Source: CBDDCX01 sp965226925
GTDB taxonomy: Bacteria > Gemmatimonadota > Gemmatimonadetes > Longimicrobiales > Gaopeijiaceae
Length of the DNA: 64,000 nucleotides
Direction of reading: 5' to 3'
Assembly (NCBI GenBank): GCA_965226925.1
Contig: CBDDEN010000011.1
Location: forward strand, 310,001-374,000
Of this stretch, positions 8,917 through 18,257 are shown piece by piece. Numbering within the stretch: the stretch's first letter is position 1; every line of letters begins with the position of its first letter. Below the pieces are notes generated by a model. It saw only the letters and a program-made list of their open reading frames with translations, was not told the DNA's origin and ran no database searches. The translations under genes were made by a program, and so were the position numbers.

Positions 8917-9938
8917 AGGCGGCCGATGAGCTGGCTAAGCACGTCGGTGTAAAACCGGCGTGCGCGGCCCTCGAGGTCTGCCGATCGACGTTGTACCGTC
9001 GTCGAGGCCCATCGACCGGGCAACGGCAGCCCCCGCCCGACGCCCGCCCGGGCATTGAGCGAGACGGAACGAGGCGAGGTCTTCGACACGCTGTGTTCGG
9101 AGCGGTTCGTGGACCGCTCACCCGCCGAGGTGGTGGCCACGCTGCTCGACGAAGAGGTCTACCTGTGCAGCGAACGCACGATGTATCGTGTTCTGGCCTC
9201 CGAGGTGCCGGTTCAGGAACGCCGGGCGCAGCGCACCTGACATGACCCGAGTAAAGAGCCCGAAGTTGATGGTTACGGATGCCGAACCAGCTGTGGTCCT
9301 GGGAGCTATCACGCGGAGGGGTCCGAATGAAGTAGGAGACTACTACTACGCTGGAGCAGATGATCACTGGACATTACAGCCGACGTCGTGAGGCTGGATG
9401 GTGGCGGAACGGCAGAACTCGGCCCTGGCCGGCCGGTTGAGCCAGCAGAGTTGCCTGAAGCATGGCGTCCAGCCCCGGGTCCTGACCGGTGCAGGCAGGA
9501 GTTCGGGGAGCTCCAATGACGAGCCAATGCACCGCTCAACTTCTCGACTGACCTCGGCGTGACCCGCTCGTTGAGCCGGCCTCACGTCTCGGATGACAAT
9601 CCGTTCTCCGAGGCTCAGTGGCAAGACCTTGACGGTGGACCATCCCTCGTTTCCCGGACGGTTCGGAGACCAGGGCCAGGCCAAGACCTTCTGTCGATCG
9701 TTCTTCCGTTGGTACAATGCCGAGCACAGGCACGGGTGCATCTGATGCATGTACCCCCGAACAAGCGACTTCGGGGCGCCGACAACGTTATCGCCCGCAG
9801 GACAACCGTGTCAACACGGCATGGACCGCCCATCCCGAACGCTTCGTCAGAGGCGTTCCCAAACCCAAACCGCTCCCGGAGGCCGTCTGGATCAATCCTC
9901 CCACCACACCCCTCTCCACACAGGAAATTGCTCTTTAA
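8913..9938 (+). pseudogene. IS-A copy 3 orfB, many frameshifts
   Basis: OrfB starts like copy 2 (MKAADELAKHVGVKPACAAL), loses frame near 9035, and resumes one frame over as LSETERGEVFDTLCSERFVD up to VQERRAQRT. It then becomes unreadable until the C-terminal block (TAWTAHPERFVRGVPKPKPL). The first catalytic aspartate region is corrupted by repeated single-base indels; the SRPHVSDDNPFSEAQ block survives out of frame. Non-functional as written. Confidence 0.85.
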
Positions 9939-9975
9939 TTAATCCCGTAGAGGTCCCATTGTCGAGCAGGTTCCG

Positions 9976-10230
9976 CAGTGAAGCGGCGATCAATCGCCAT
10001 TTCACGTTACCTGCTGCGTATCGAGTAGGCTCAGGGCCGTGAACCAGATACGACGTGTCCGACATCAGGCATCCCAATCAAGGAAGGACACGGAGCGAGG
10101 TCCGATCAGTTAGGCGTCCAGACTTGCAACCGAAACGTGGGTCGAGGCTTTGGCTTCGAGAGCGGTTGGCCCTTGAACGTATGGCTGAAGTCGATCTGCT
10201 CCTTGAAGCACGATGTAGGTCGCTACGCCA
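9976..10230. other. Unassigned 255 bp between IS-A copy 3 and IS-B fragment
   Basis: No gene, RNA or clear repeat is seen. It may contain degraded IS-B sequence, because the IS-B transposase becomes recognisable directly at 10231. Confidence 0.4.
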
Positions 10231-10251
10231 GTTCTTTAAGCACGAGGACCT

Positions 10252-10708
10252 ATGACGGCCGTGCTTCTGAAGCTTCTGACCGTGCTCGACGAGTACACGC
10301 GGCAGTGTCTGGCGATCAAGGTCGGTCGAAAGACTCGAGCTCACGACGTTCTCGAGGTGCTCACCGATCTCTTCGCTCGGCACGGTCCGCCCGAGCATCT
10401 GCGCTCGGACAACGGGCCAGAGTTCACGGCGAAACTGGTGCGGAGATGGCTGGCCAGGCTGCGGGTCCAGACCCTCTACATCGCGCCGGGCAGTCCGTGG
10501 GAGAGCGGCTACAACGAGAGCTTCAACGGCAAACTGAGAGACGAGTTCTTGAACGGAGAGATCTTCTACACACTGCCCGAGGCGACGGTACTCGTCGAGC
10601 AGTGGAGGCGGCTGTACAATACCGTCCGACCCCATCGTGCCCACGGCGGACTACCCCCCGCCCCAGAGACGATAAAACCATCGCCCTGGTTCCTCAGGAT
10701 GCCCCAAC
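10252..10708 (+). pseudogene. IS-B copy 2 orfB fragment
   Basis: This is the catalytic half of an IS407-type IS3 OrfB. LTVLDEYTRQCLAIKVGR, RSDNGPEFTAKLVRRWL and GYNESFNGKLRDEFLNGEIF are readable without frameshift and include the second catalytic aspartate (SDNGPEF) and the glutamate (NESFNGKLRDE). The first catalytic block is missing because the 5' half of the gene is gone. The 3' end is cut by IS21 at 10708. It is cleaner than the copy at 2690-3625. Confidence 0.8.
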
Positions 10709-10867
10709 TGTTAGCGGCCTTCCAATATTGCACACATGTGGCCATCGAAAATTGCACACTTGGCGCTTTGACCTAGCGGTCGGGAGAGTGGGGATGTAGG
10801 CACCGCCCCAGGCGATCTCCCGGTCGATCCACTCACTTGGCGCCTCCACCGCGAACGTGGAGGTGCA

Positions 10868-11898
10868 ATGATCGGAAGGGAGAAGCGCGTGCTGCTACGT
10901 CATTACCTCGAGCAGGGGATCAACAAGGCGGCGATCGCCCGGGATCTGGGGATCAGTCGCCGTACCGTGTACGACTGGATAGAGACCGGCCAACTGGACC
11001 GGGAGTTGGACGAAGAGCGTGTCGGCTACGGTCCGAGGCGTGCGATGTCGTCGAAGCTGGACCCATACAAGCCGTTAATCGACGCTCGTCTCAATGAGTA
11101 TCCGAAGCTCACGGCCGTGCGGCTCTTCAAGGAGGTCCGGGCCGCTGGCTACCCGGGCAGCTACAACCAGGTGAAGCGCTATGTGCGCAAGGTCCGGCCT
11201 CGACCCCCAGAGGCAGCCGATCGTGCGCTTCGAGACGGCGCGTGGGCGTCAGGGCCAGGTGGACTTCGCCCACTTCCGGCTACCGTGGGGCAAGCGTTAC
11301 GCACTGATCGTCGTGCTGGGCTACTCGAGGCTGCTGTGGGTTCAGTTCTACACCCGGCAGACCATGAAGGCCCTGATGCATGGCCTGGAGTCTTCGTTTT
11401 CCTACTTTGGCGGCGTGCCCTCAGAGCTTCTGTTCGACCAGATGAAGGCGGTCGTCATCGAGGACGGTCGATACGACGATGGTGCCCTCGTCGAGAACCC
11501 GGAGTTCATGCGCTACGCCTACCACTGGAACTTCAGGATCCGAGCGTGCCGACCCTATCGGGCTCAGACCAAGGGCAAGGTGGAGCGGCCGATCCGCTAC
11601 CTCAGGGAGAGCTTCTTCTACGGGAGCACCTTCACGTCGGACGACGATCTCAACGCCCAGGCCCTTCATTGGCTTGAGACGGAAGCCAATGTGCGCAGCC
11701 ACGGAACGCTGAAGGAGCCGCCCCTCGATCGCTTCAAGCGTGAACGACTGCTCCTCGAGCCCCGTGGCGACTCGCCCCTATCACTCCCTCGTCCTGCCTC
11801 CGGATCGCTCCTCACCCGGCACGACGTCCTTGCCGGCCATCCACGTCGAGCGACGTCCCCTCACGGCCTATGCCCAGATCGCGGGAGGGGAGCGATGA
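10868..11898 (+). pseudogene. istA: IS21 transposase IstA, frameshifted
   Basis: The frame from ATG 10868 has an N-terminal helix-turn-helix (INKAAIARDLGISRRTVYDW). After a frameshift near 11210 the rve catalytic core continues in another frame: GQVDFAHFRLPWG with the first aspartate, FDQMKAVVIEDGR with the second, and KGKVERPIRYLRESFF with the glutamate. A second frameshift near 11775 leads to the native C-terminus (LTAYAQIAGGER), whose TGA overlaps the istB ATG. IstA is the DDE transposase of IS21. Two frameshifts make this copy inactive as written. Confidence 0.85.
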
Positions 11899-12722
11899 AG
11901 GCTGCCGCCCGCTCACGACGTGACCGGATCCGGGCTCAACTCGCCGATCTCAAGATGCCCGGTGCGCTGGAGGCCATCGACGACGTCCTTACCAGGGTCG
12001 ATGGCGGGGGCGTGACGGCCTCAGAGGCAATCGAGCAACTCCTCGGTGCTCAGATCATGCTGCGCAACAACCGGCGCCTTCAAGCTGCCATGCGATCAAG
12101 CCGCCTGCCGGGCATCAAGACCCTCGACGACTTCGACTTCAGCTTCCAGCCCTCGATCAAGCGCGAGCAGATCGACAGTCTCCACGAGCTCGGCTTCTTG
12201 GCCCGAAAGGAGAACGTCATCTTCCTCGGCCCTCCGGGCGTCGGCAAGACGGCATCTGGCGATCAGCCTCGCCATTGCCGCGGCTCAGAGCGGGCGCAGA
12301 GTCTACTATGCACGCTCTGGCCGACCTCATCACCTCGGCTCGAAGAAGCCAAGACCACCGGCCAGCTGGGACGCCGCCTCAAGATCCTCACCTATCCTTC
12401 GCTCCTGGTCATCGACGAGATCGGCTACCTGCCGGTCAGCCAAACCGGCGCAATGCTCTTCTTCCAGCTCATCAACCGGCGCTATGAGCGCGCATCCACT
12501 GTGCTGACCTCCAACAAAGGCTTCGAGGAGTGGGGCCAGATCTTGGGCGACGACGTCATGGCCGCTGCGCTCATCGATCGCCTGCTACACCACTGTCACA
12601 TCGTCAACATCCGCGGCAGCAGCTACCGGATGCGCAAGCACACCGACCTCTCCAAGATCCTCCACTCGCCTCCTGCGGAGTCGAGCCCTTCACCCGTCGA
12701 AGAGAAGGAGAGCAAGAGCTAA
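11895..12722 (+). pseudogene. istB: IS21 helper ATPase IstB, with compensating frameshifts
   Basis: This AAA+ helper of about 275 codons begins MKAAARSRRDRIRAQLADLK and has Walker A GPPGVGKT and Walker B LLVIDEIGYLPVS. Immediately after Walker A the frame shifts: the expected HLAISLAIAAAQSGRRVYYA lies in another frame. It returns by about 12340 near LEEAKTTGQLG, so the ORF stays open but 30 or so residues are scrambled. IstB remodels DNA for IstA target selection. It overlaps istA by ATGA. Confidence 0.85.
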
Positions 12723-12882
12723 GGAGAAAACGAAGAACTAGAGGCTCGTCACCTCCGCCAAGTGTGCAATTTTCGATGGCCAGACCTGTGCAGCTTTCGA
12801 TGGCCGTTGACACCAACTCCAGGGACCACCGATGGCTCGGGGTCTAACATAGGAAGTGGTACCGCAACTGGGGGCACCTCAT

Positions 12883-13110
12883 CTTCGACGATCCGCAGCT
12901 TGTACGACGGACTGAACCGCCGGCGTAGCGGCCTATCTACTACCTCCGGGTCCGCAGGAGCTGCCGCGCTTCGCTTGGCCCCCCCGGTTCGAGGGGCACT
13001 ACCATTCTCTTCCATTCTCTCTCGCAGTCCCAACATGTTCGTTTTCTCTGCCTTCGCCCTACTCTAATTCTTTGCGTGCTCTGTGTCTCACGTACGTTGG
13101 CAGAGAGGGC
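12883..13110 (-). mobile_element. IS-A copy 4 fragment (orfA 5' end and terminus)
   Basis: About 228 bp are identical to the orfA-side end of IS-A copies 2 and 3. They contain the terminus (GTTGGCAGAGAGGGC, ending 13110) and the first 50 or so codons of OrfA from ATG 13036 (MLGLRERMEENGSAPRTGG). The rest was lost where it meets IS-B. The terminus abuts a host gene truncated at this exact point. Confidence 0.85.
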
Positions 13111-14046
13111 TACACCTCCGACCACCAAGAGGATCAGGAGCGTAAAGCCCGCCCACCCCGCGGATGCGTAGAGGATCGCGCCGACCACGAGGCCACCGAG
13201 AGCGCCGGGACGGTCGACCGACCGGGTACCGTGAGCTAACAAGGCGAATGGCGTGGTCACCGCAACGCCCCACATCAGGCCGGACAGAAGCACGGGCGCA
13301 GGCTCGATGAGCTGCGATGGGAAGACGAGGGTGGCCGCGAAGAGCACGGCGCCACCCACCAGAGGAACCAAGACGTTGTCGTCGATACTGCTCTCCAGAG
13401 ACTCGGCCAAAGCGGCCGCGGCCCCGGCCGCCAAGCAACCGAGAATGAGGAATACGGCGCTTCCCTCGTCGCCGGGTCCCCCCGACAAGAAGGAAGGGCC
13501 GACCCATGACACATCGATCGCCGGCCAAAGAGCCGAAGCACCACGGGCCATCTGCGTCCACCGGACCAGAAGGGCGCACGCGAGCGTCCCGAAGAGGACG
13601 AAGGCGGCGAGCCCCGACCAGGTCTTGTTGCCGTTCCACGGCAGTCTGGGACCACCCAGCGCGAGACCCGACAGGGTTGCCATACCGTCGCCCACGGCCA
13701 GGAGTCCCCATATCCCCGCCGCCAGCTCCAACCGTGAGTGGAAGACCACGAACACCCCGATGAGGACAGCGGGGTAGATAGCGATACCCGCGGAGAAGCC
13801 TCTCGCCCGCTCCTCGGGCCGCAGAAGCCTCTTGCCAGTCAAGCGATGGAGCGCGAACAGGTTGAGCGCCAGGGCCACCACCCCCATCAAGACCGCCTGC
13901 CAGGGCGTCAGCCAGCGCAGCAGAAGGGCGAAGCCCCCCATCGAGATGTGCACGATCTTACGCGGCAACTCCAAGCGGAGCGTCAACTCATGCGCCCCGG
14001 GGTTAGCGTCTCCTCCGCGGACGCCTCCGGGTCCACGATGTGGCAC
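13111..14046 (-). pseudogene. Dolichol/phytol-kinase-like plus DUF92 membrane protein, C-terminus removed by IS
   Basis: This integral membrane protein has about nine hydrophobic segments. The N-terminal half resembles CTP-dependent dolichol/phytol kinases (LPRKIVHISMGGFALLLRW; GDGMATLSGLALGGPRLPW; NGNKTWSGLAAFVLFG). The second half starts a DUF92/TMEM19-like domain (DRPGALGGLVVGAILYASAG) and breaks off at the IS-A terminus at 13110. In plants these two families are the separate enzymes VTE5 and VTE6 that phosphorylate phytol stepwise, so a fusion would suggest a polyprenol or phytol salvage kinase (inference). The start is uncertain: a TTG before TLRLELPRKIV near 13985 fits better than 14046. 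Confidence 0.65.
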
Positions 14047-14249
14047 GCCGTCCCCGTCATGTCATGGTCGCGTCGAATAGCCCGAGATCTCGCGCAAACG
14101 CGGGGGCGCCTTGGGGGGGGACCTTCCACGCTCGAACTCAAGCGCGGTCGTGCTCTGTTGAATCCGCCGTTGAAGGCATGGGCCTCCTTCGAGTCGTCGC
14201 TCCAGGTCACTCATGAGAGGGGCGCTGAAAGCTAGTCGGCGGCGGGCGA

Positions 14250-14526
14250 TCCGCCACAGGCTGGATGAAGCCGTTCAACGATCTGGGGGTGGAGACACTC
14301 TCTCGGTTCAGCAATACAGGAACGGATCACCTCGGGTTCAACGAGGCGGATACCCGGGTTTCAGTTCCTCCAGGACCGTATCGATTACCGGGCCAGAACG
14401 CACCACTTCGACATGGACACCTTCGACAAGCTTCTGCCCCGAGACTCGATGATCAACGCCAGCGTGGTGGTGAGCTTCGCGTACCACGCGGCGATGCGAG
14501 ACGAGAGGATTCCCCGGAAGCCGTGA
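14250..14526 (+). pseudogene. M28-type peptidase, C-terminal remnant
   Basis: Pieces in different frames read TGTDHLGFNEA, then GYPGF, then QDRIDYRARTHHFDMDTFD and SFAYHAAMRDERIPRKP before a TGA at 14524-14526. The GTDH...F...G.PGFQF...THH..MDT pattern is the conserved C-terminal end of M28 zinc aminopeptidases. A missing base after GGTTTC (near 14361) explains one break. The N-terminal three quarters are absent. Confidence 0.6.
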
Positions 14527-14642
14527 GGCGTAGTCGCCGGACGATGCCCGGCGGGACACACCAGTCTTCGAACTCGACCGTGAGACGTACTCGTCCGACT
14601 GCGCGAACGGCGGCTTAGCAGGAGCGGTCGGCTCGTCGAGGG

Positions 14643-15089
14643 CTACTCGTCCGCGCCATCGGAACGTGCGTCCACCGCCTTCTGGAGCATCCTAACGTAT
14701 TTCCCGACGTCCTCAGGCTTCTTGAAGTACGCGGCTGCGTCCAGTGTCCGAGCGAGCTCGGCGTCCAGATTCTGAAACGCGGAGATGACCGCCACCGGTG
14801 TGTCCACGAAGGCCTTCTGCTCCCGGAGCCACTCGAGGAACTGGAAACCGGACATCTCGGGTAAACTGAGATCAACGAGAAACAGATCAGGAATACCATC
14901 TCGAGGGCCATCCGACCGGGAGAGCCCGTTCAAGTACTCGACGGCCGACTCACCTGATTCGAATACCAGGACTTCCGTGCCGGGGCCACCGACCTCGATG
15001 ACGGCCTTCTTCATGAGCAGGGCGTCGGCTGCGCTGTCCTCTACGATCACTACCTGCATGGCTTCCTTCTGATGGGTCGTGAACTCCAT
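14643..15089 (-). CDS. Single-domain response regulator
   Basis: This 148-codon receiver domain (Rcp1-like group) has the acidic pair (VVIVEDSAADALL), the phosphoacceptor aspartate in LFLVDLSLPEMSG, a hydroxylated position (VAVISAF) and the lysine in AAYFKKP. There is no output domain, so it probably acts through protein contact or phosphorelay. The true start may be the internal Met of MQVVIVEDS (codon 11). No histidine kinase is adjacent. It follows the interrupted metallophosphoesterase gene on the same strand. Confidence 0.85.
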   Translation of the reverse strand: MEFTTHQKEAMQVVIVEDSAADALLMKKAVIEVGGPGTEVLVFESGESAVEYLNGLSRSDGPRDGIPDLFLVDLSLPEMSGFQFLEWLREQKAFVDTPVAVISAFQNLDAELARTLDAAAYFKKPEDVGKYVRMLQKAVDARSDGADE

Positions 15090-15140
15090 TGAGTCGGCCG
15101 GAAGAAACGGCTTTTGCTCCGAATTGTAAACACCTGAAAG

Positions 15141-15639
15141 TCAGGTAGCGGTCGGAGGAGCCGCCGTCAGGTCCTCGGGAGGGACCTGGCCCAGTTCGTT
15201 CGCCAAGTCGACCATCGCCTCGCAGGGGTACGTGAGAGGGACCATTCGCCCGCGGATCCGACAGAAGACGCCCACTTCATTCTTGCCGGCACTGTGCACC
15301 ACATGGTGGTTCTTAACGCCACCGGCATTGGGCCAAACCGTTGCGTCTTCCGACTGCGGGGTGTGCGACACCACCAAGGCGCCGGACTTGGGAACCCCCA
15401 GGGCCTTCTTGAGCGCCCGGACGTCTCGCTTGGTGTATCCTGCGGGATAGTTGGGTCTTTGAAGCCGGTTCCAGGTGATCTGATACCTCAACCTCGCGTA
15501 GTCGTGCAGCTCCACCAATCTGTCTCGGGACACTAGCTCCATCGGTGGACCTGCGTGACAGGCGACGAAGTCGTCGGAGTCAGTGCCACCACGTACGGGT
15601 CTGACGATCGTAGAGCGGTCCTCCATCGCCTCGACGTAC
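15141..15639 (-). pseudogene. Metallophosphoesterase gene, 3' part beyond IS5-like insertion
   Basis: This is the C-terminal part of the protein at 16423-18145: DDFVACHAGPPMELVSRDRL through VHSAGKNEVGVFCRIRGRM to the stop at 15141. It supplies the last metal-ligand histidines of the phosphoesterase fold (ACHAGPP and VVSHTP). Bases 15533-15639 are an imperfect second copy of 16423-16520. Fusing the two parts at CTAG restores a continuous reading frame of about 710 codons. Confidence 0.8.
15533..15639 (+). repeat. Long direct repeat flanking the IS5-like fragment (copy B)
   Basis: This segment matches 16423-16520 over about 98 bp, starting CTAGCTCCATCGGTGGACC and ending CCTCGACGTAC. It differs by a few small insertions (for example TCAGTG after GTCGGAG). 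Both are pieces of the metallophosphoesterase gene. The length far exceeds an IS5 target duplication of 2-4 bp. Confidence 0.85.
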
Positions 15640-16422
15640 AGACGACGATCCTGAACTTCCGTCACCTGCTGGGAGCAGGGCTTGGGGATGGGGTTGTTCG
15701 ATCAATACGATCTGGCGTCTCTCGGGCATCGGTTGAAGACGGGGACGATCTCCATTGACGCGCCGTCGTCGACGAAGAACCGCAGGGGAGAACGGGATCC
15801 GGAGATGCACCAGACGAAGAAGGGAAACCAGTGGTACTTCGGGATGAAGGCGCATATCGGGGTGGACGCCGAATCGGGTCTGGCGCACAGCTTGGCGACG
15901 ACGGCCGCCAACGCGGCGGACGTGACGCAGGCGTCGTGCTGCTGCATGGTGACGAGACGGAGGCTGGGGCGACGCGGGCTACCAGGGTGTGCCCGGAGAA
16001 CAGGGGTTGCGACGTCGCCTGGCAGGTGGCTCAAGCGTCGCCTGCTCGATCGGGACGGCGCCGAGGCGGCGGCCGAGAAGCGCAAGGTCGGTGCGGAGGT
16101 GGAGCATCCGTTCTTGTATGTGAAGCGGCGCTTCGGGTACGGTAAGGTGCGCTACCGGGGACTGGCGAAGAACACGCAGCGCATCGCGTTGCTGCTCGGG
16201 TTCTCGAATCTGCTCATCGCTGGCCGCTACGCGACCGGATAACGCGCGGCCCATGGACCGCCCGAGGGCGGGAGCCGGACACATCGAAGCGACTTCCTGA
16301 CGGTTCGGACCGTTTCTCCGGCGCGCCAGCCAGCACTTCATCGCTCCGATAGGTCTTCGAACCGGATCTTCGAACCGCAACCGATCGCGTTCCTCCCAAG
16401 ATGGGGGTTGTTCAGACCCTCC
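15640..16422 (+). mobile_element. IS5-family element, 5'-truncated, inserted in metallophosphoesterase gene
   Basis: The right end is clear: read inward on the minus strand it begins GAGGGTCTGAACAACCCC, a typical IS5-family terminus, next to the CTAG target at 16423-16426. The left terminus and about the first 100 transposase codons are missing. IS sequence starts at TTILNFRHLL, immediately after the duplicated host segment. CTAG is a known preferred target of IS5 relatives. Confidence 0.8.
15646..16242 (+). pseudogene. IS5-family DDE transposase fragment
   Basis: Readable blocks are TTILNFRHLL, DAPSSTKNRRGERDPEMHQT, KKGNQWYFGMKAHIGVDAES and VEHPFLYVKRRFGYGKVRYR with GLAKNTQRIALLLGFSNLL. These are characteristic of IS5-group transposases and include the second catalytic aspartate (IGVD) region. 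The N-terminus is absent and the middle is frameshifted (DQAYRGQ-type block not found). Not functional. Confidence 0.8.
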
Positions 16423-16520
16423 CTAGCTCCATCGGTGGACCTGCGTGACAGGCGACGAAGTCGTCGGAGGCCACCACGTACGGGAGACGATCGTAGAACT
16501 CCTCCATCGCCTCGACGTAC
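16423..16520 (+). repeat. Long direct repeat flanking the IS5-like fragment (copy A)
   Basis: This is the partner of 15533-15639. It keeps the metallophosphoesterase frame (FYDRLPYVVASDDFVACHAG), so it is the native copy; the other contains short insertions that disturb the frame. Confidence 0.85.
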
Positions 16521-18145
16521 TCGGAGCCCCGGAGCTCCTCCAGCCGTCTTCGCCACGCTCGGCCCTGCGATACCCCCTCCTTGGTAACGTCGTGGGAGAA
16601 GCTGTCGTGGTTGCCTCTCACGTATATGAAGGTACGGGGAAACGCGAGCATGAATTTGAAGATGACGTCCATGATCAGGGCGGACGTGTCCATCTCCGTC
16701 AGGTCCGGGCCCTCCTCCAAATGGACCGCGTCGCCGAGGATGATCACACTGCCCTTGCCCCGCTCCAGATCGTCCAGAAACCGGTCGTGGGTCAACACGT
16801 TGAGGAGGTTGTCCAGGTTCGCATGGAGGTCGCCCATGATGACGGGGGTAAGGTCGGGCGGCAGCTCGATGATGCCGCCCGGTTGACCTCGTGAATCCGT
16901 CGGCCGGAAGGGATCCGCCGTCAGCCCGGCGTTGACGGCGCGGAGGCACTCGAGCGCCTCCCCCGGCTCCAGCATTCGAAACGGCCCGCCGAAGACGTCG
17001 ATGAGCCTTCTCATCCTGGCGCGTCTATCCCGCGGCAGCATGTCCGCATCCACCGCATCTCTCAATGACCGGACGATGGCTCCCGTGGGGGAGTGGAGAT
17101 CGACCAACTCCACAAGTTCACCGTCGTTCACGACTTCGAATCGGGGTGGGACGTCCGCGGGCAATTTCGAAGCGATGGCATGGTCGTCCTCTCCTTTGCC
17201 GATCCGGATACTCTTGCCCTTGCGCAGACGTACGAACCCGGAGATCCCCTCCCTATAGGCGTCGGGATCGAAGAGGATCACGCTCCAGGGGTCTGCCTCC
17301 GGCGTCCATTTGAGAAGCGGCTCCGGACGGATGCGGATCCTCTGGGGCCCGACCGTGACCTCGATCGGTAGATCGCTCCGGCGAATCCTCGCCTTGGTCC
17401 CTTCAAGGCTGATTCGGTCGAGGTCGTCAACGACCGGAACATCGCCACCCCGGCCGGTCAGGGGCTCCATGATCTTGTCTCGGACCGTCTTGAACAACCG
17501 GGGTTGTCGATCGCGATGAGGTCTCTCCCAGAATGGCTCCCCGATCTGGACAGGCGCGGTGAAGATCTTGGGGACGCTCCCGAAGTCGTCCCGCACGAAG
17601 ACGATCAAGCCCTCCCGATGGAAATGGAGGGCCATGGTCCAATAGAGACGGAGCTGCTCCCTTATGTCATCCTGAGACAACTCGACGTCGATGTGGTGGC
17701 TCTGCCGGTACGCACGTTCACGACGCGCCCGGAATACCTTCTCTTCGGGAGGAAGGAGGAACTCGAAGGCATACTTCCTGCGCATTTCTGGGAAGAAAAG
17801 CCCCCGCTCCGGGGGGAGGCGGACGCGGCCCAGGGACAACTGGATCGCTCCGTCGGCCTCCAACCACGCCCGCTCGAACAGGGCCAGGGCCTCGTCGAAA
17901 CCCCGGAGGGGAAAGCCGAAATGGACCTCCCTGGGTCGCAACGACAGTACCCTGGATCGCCACCAGCCCTGGCTCAGGTCGAGGTAGCCCTCACCGGGCC
18001 AGCCGCCGATTCGTCCCACCTCCGTGGATTTTCCGGATCCCGGGGGGCCCGTGATGATCAGTTGACGGAACGCCACCTGCCTCGGGAAGGGCAGGCCCCC
18101 TAAAGGGCGAATATCACTGATTTCTCGAAGGTCGGACTCGATCAT
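16423..18145 (-). pseudogene. P-loop / FHA-like / metallophosphoesterase protein, 5' part
   Basis: The protein begins at ATG 18145. Residues 33-41 are a Walker A motif (GPPGSGKST) within a kinase-like ATPase domain of about 200 residues. Residues 300-370 resemble an FHA fold (SIRIGKGEDD, then EVVNDGELVELVDLHSPTGA). From about 438 a calcineurin-type phosphoesterase follows with GDLHAN, ILGDAVH and YVRGNHDSFSH. The frame is cut by an IS5-like fragment at CTAG 16423; the C-terminus is at 15141-15532. It lies downstream of DUF47 and Pit on the same strand, so a phosphate-related or signalling phosphatase role is plausible (inference). Substrate unknown. Confidence 0.75.
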
Positions 18146-18257
18146 TCTCGCGGGGCGTGAGAGTCGAGGCGCCGAGGCGTCGAAGCTCCGCCGAAACGGT
18201 GAAACTGGCGTGCGTGGATTCCGGCGTCCGGCCGGCTTCGGATCGCATGTCCCTAAC

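Larger units (their letters stand above)
8393..9975 (+). mobile_element. IS3-type element IS-A copy 3 (indel-riddled orfB)
   Basis: The orfA-side terminus GCCCTCTC/TGCCAACG starts at 8393/8401. The far end reads ...TTGTCGAGCA with the shared GGTTCCG up to 9975. The first 640 bp are essentially identical to copy 2 in reverse orientation. Between about 9235 and 9780 there are dozens of small insertions and deletions and substitutions relative to copy 2, while flanking parts match closely. That uneven pattern looks more like a consensus error in a repeat than normal decay. Confidence 0.85.
10709..12812 (+). mobile_element. IS21-family element
   Basis: The ends begin TGTTAGCGGCC at 10709 and, on the other strand, TGTCAACGGCC at 12812. 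Each end holds two copies of a roughly 20-bp motif (GGCCATCGAAAATTGCACAC and variants). Such repeated subterminal sites are the usual transposase-binding arrangement of IS21. A 5-bp target duplication CCAAC flanks it (10704-10708 and 12813-12817). It carries istA and istB in the usual order. The target is IS-B. Confidence 0.92.
10231..12871 (+). mobile_element. IS-B copy 2, 5'-truncated and interrupted by IS21
   Basis: IS-B sequence resumes at 10231 within orfB and runs to 10708. It continues after the IS21-like element from 12813 to the terminus GGTACCGCAACTG near 12871. The two halves join into the expected IS-B sequence once the IS21 and one copy of CCAAC are removed. The orfA and the other terminus are missing. 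Just beyond 12871 lies a fragment of IS-A, so this IS-B also sat in or next to an IS-A copy. Confidence 0.8.

Noticed and set aside
5015..9975. Functional composite transposon made of IS-A copies 2 and 3
   Set aside because: The enclosed genes are broken, one transposase is destroyed and no target duplication frames the unit.
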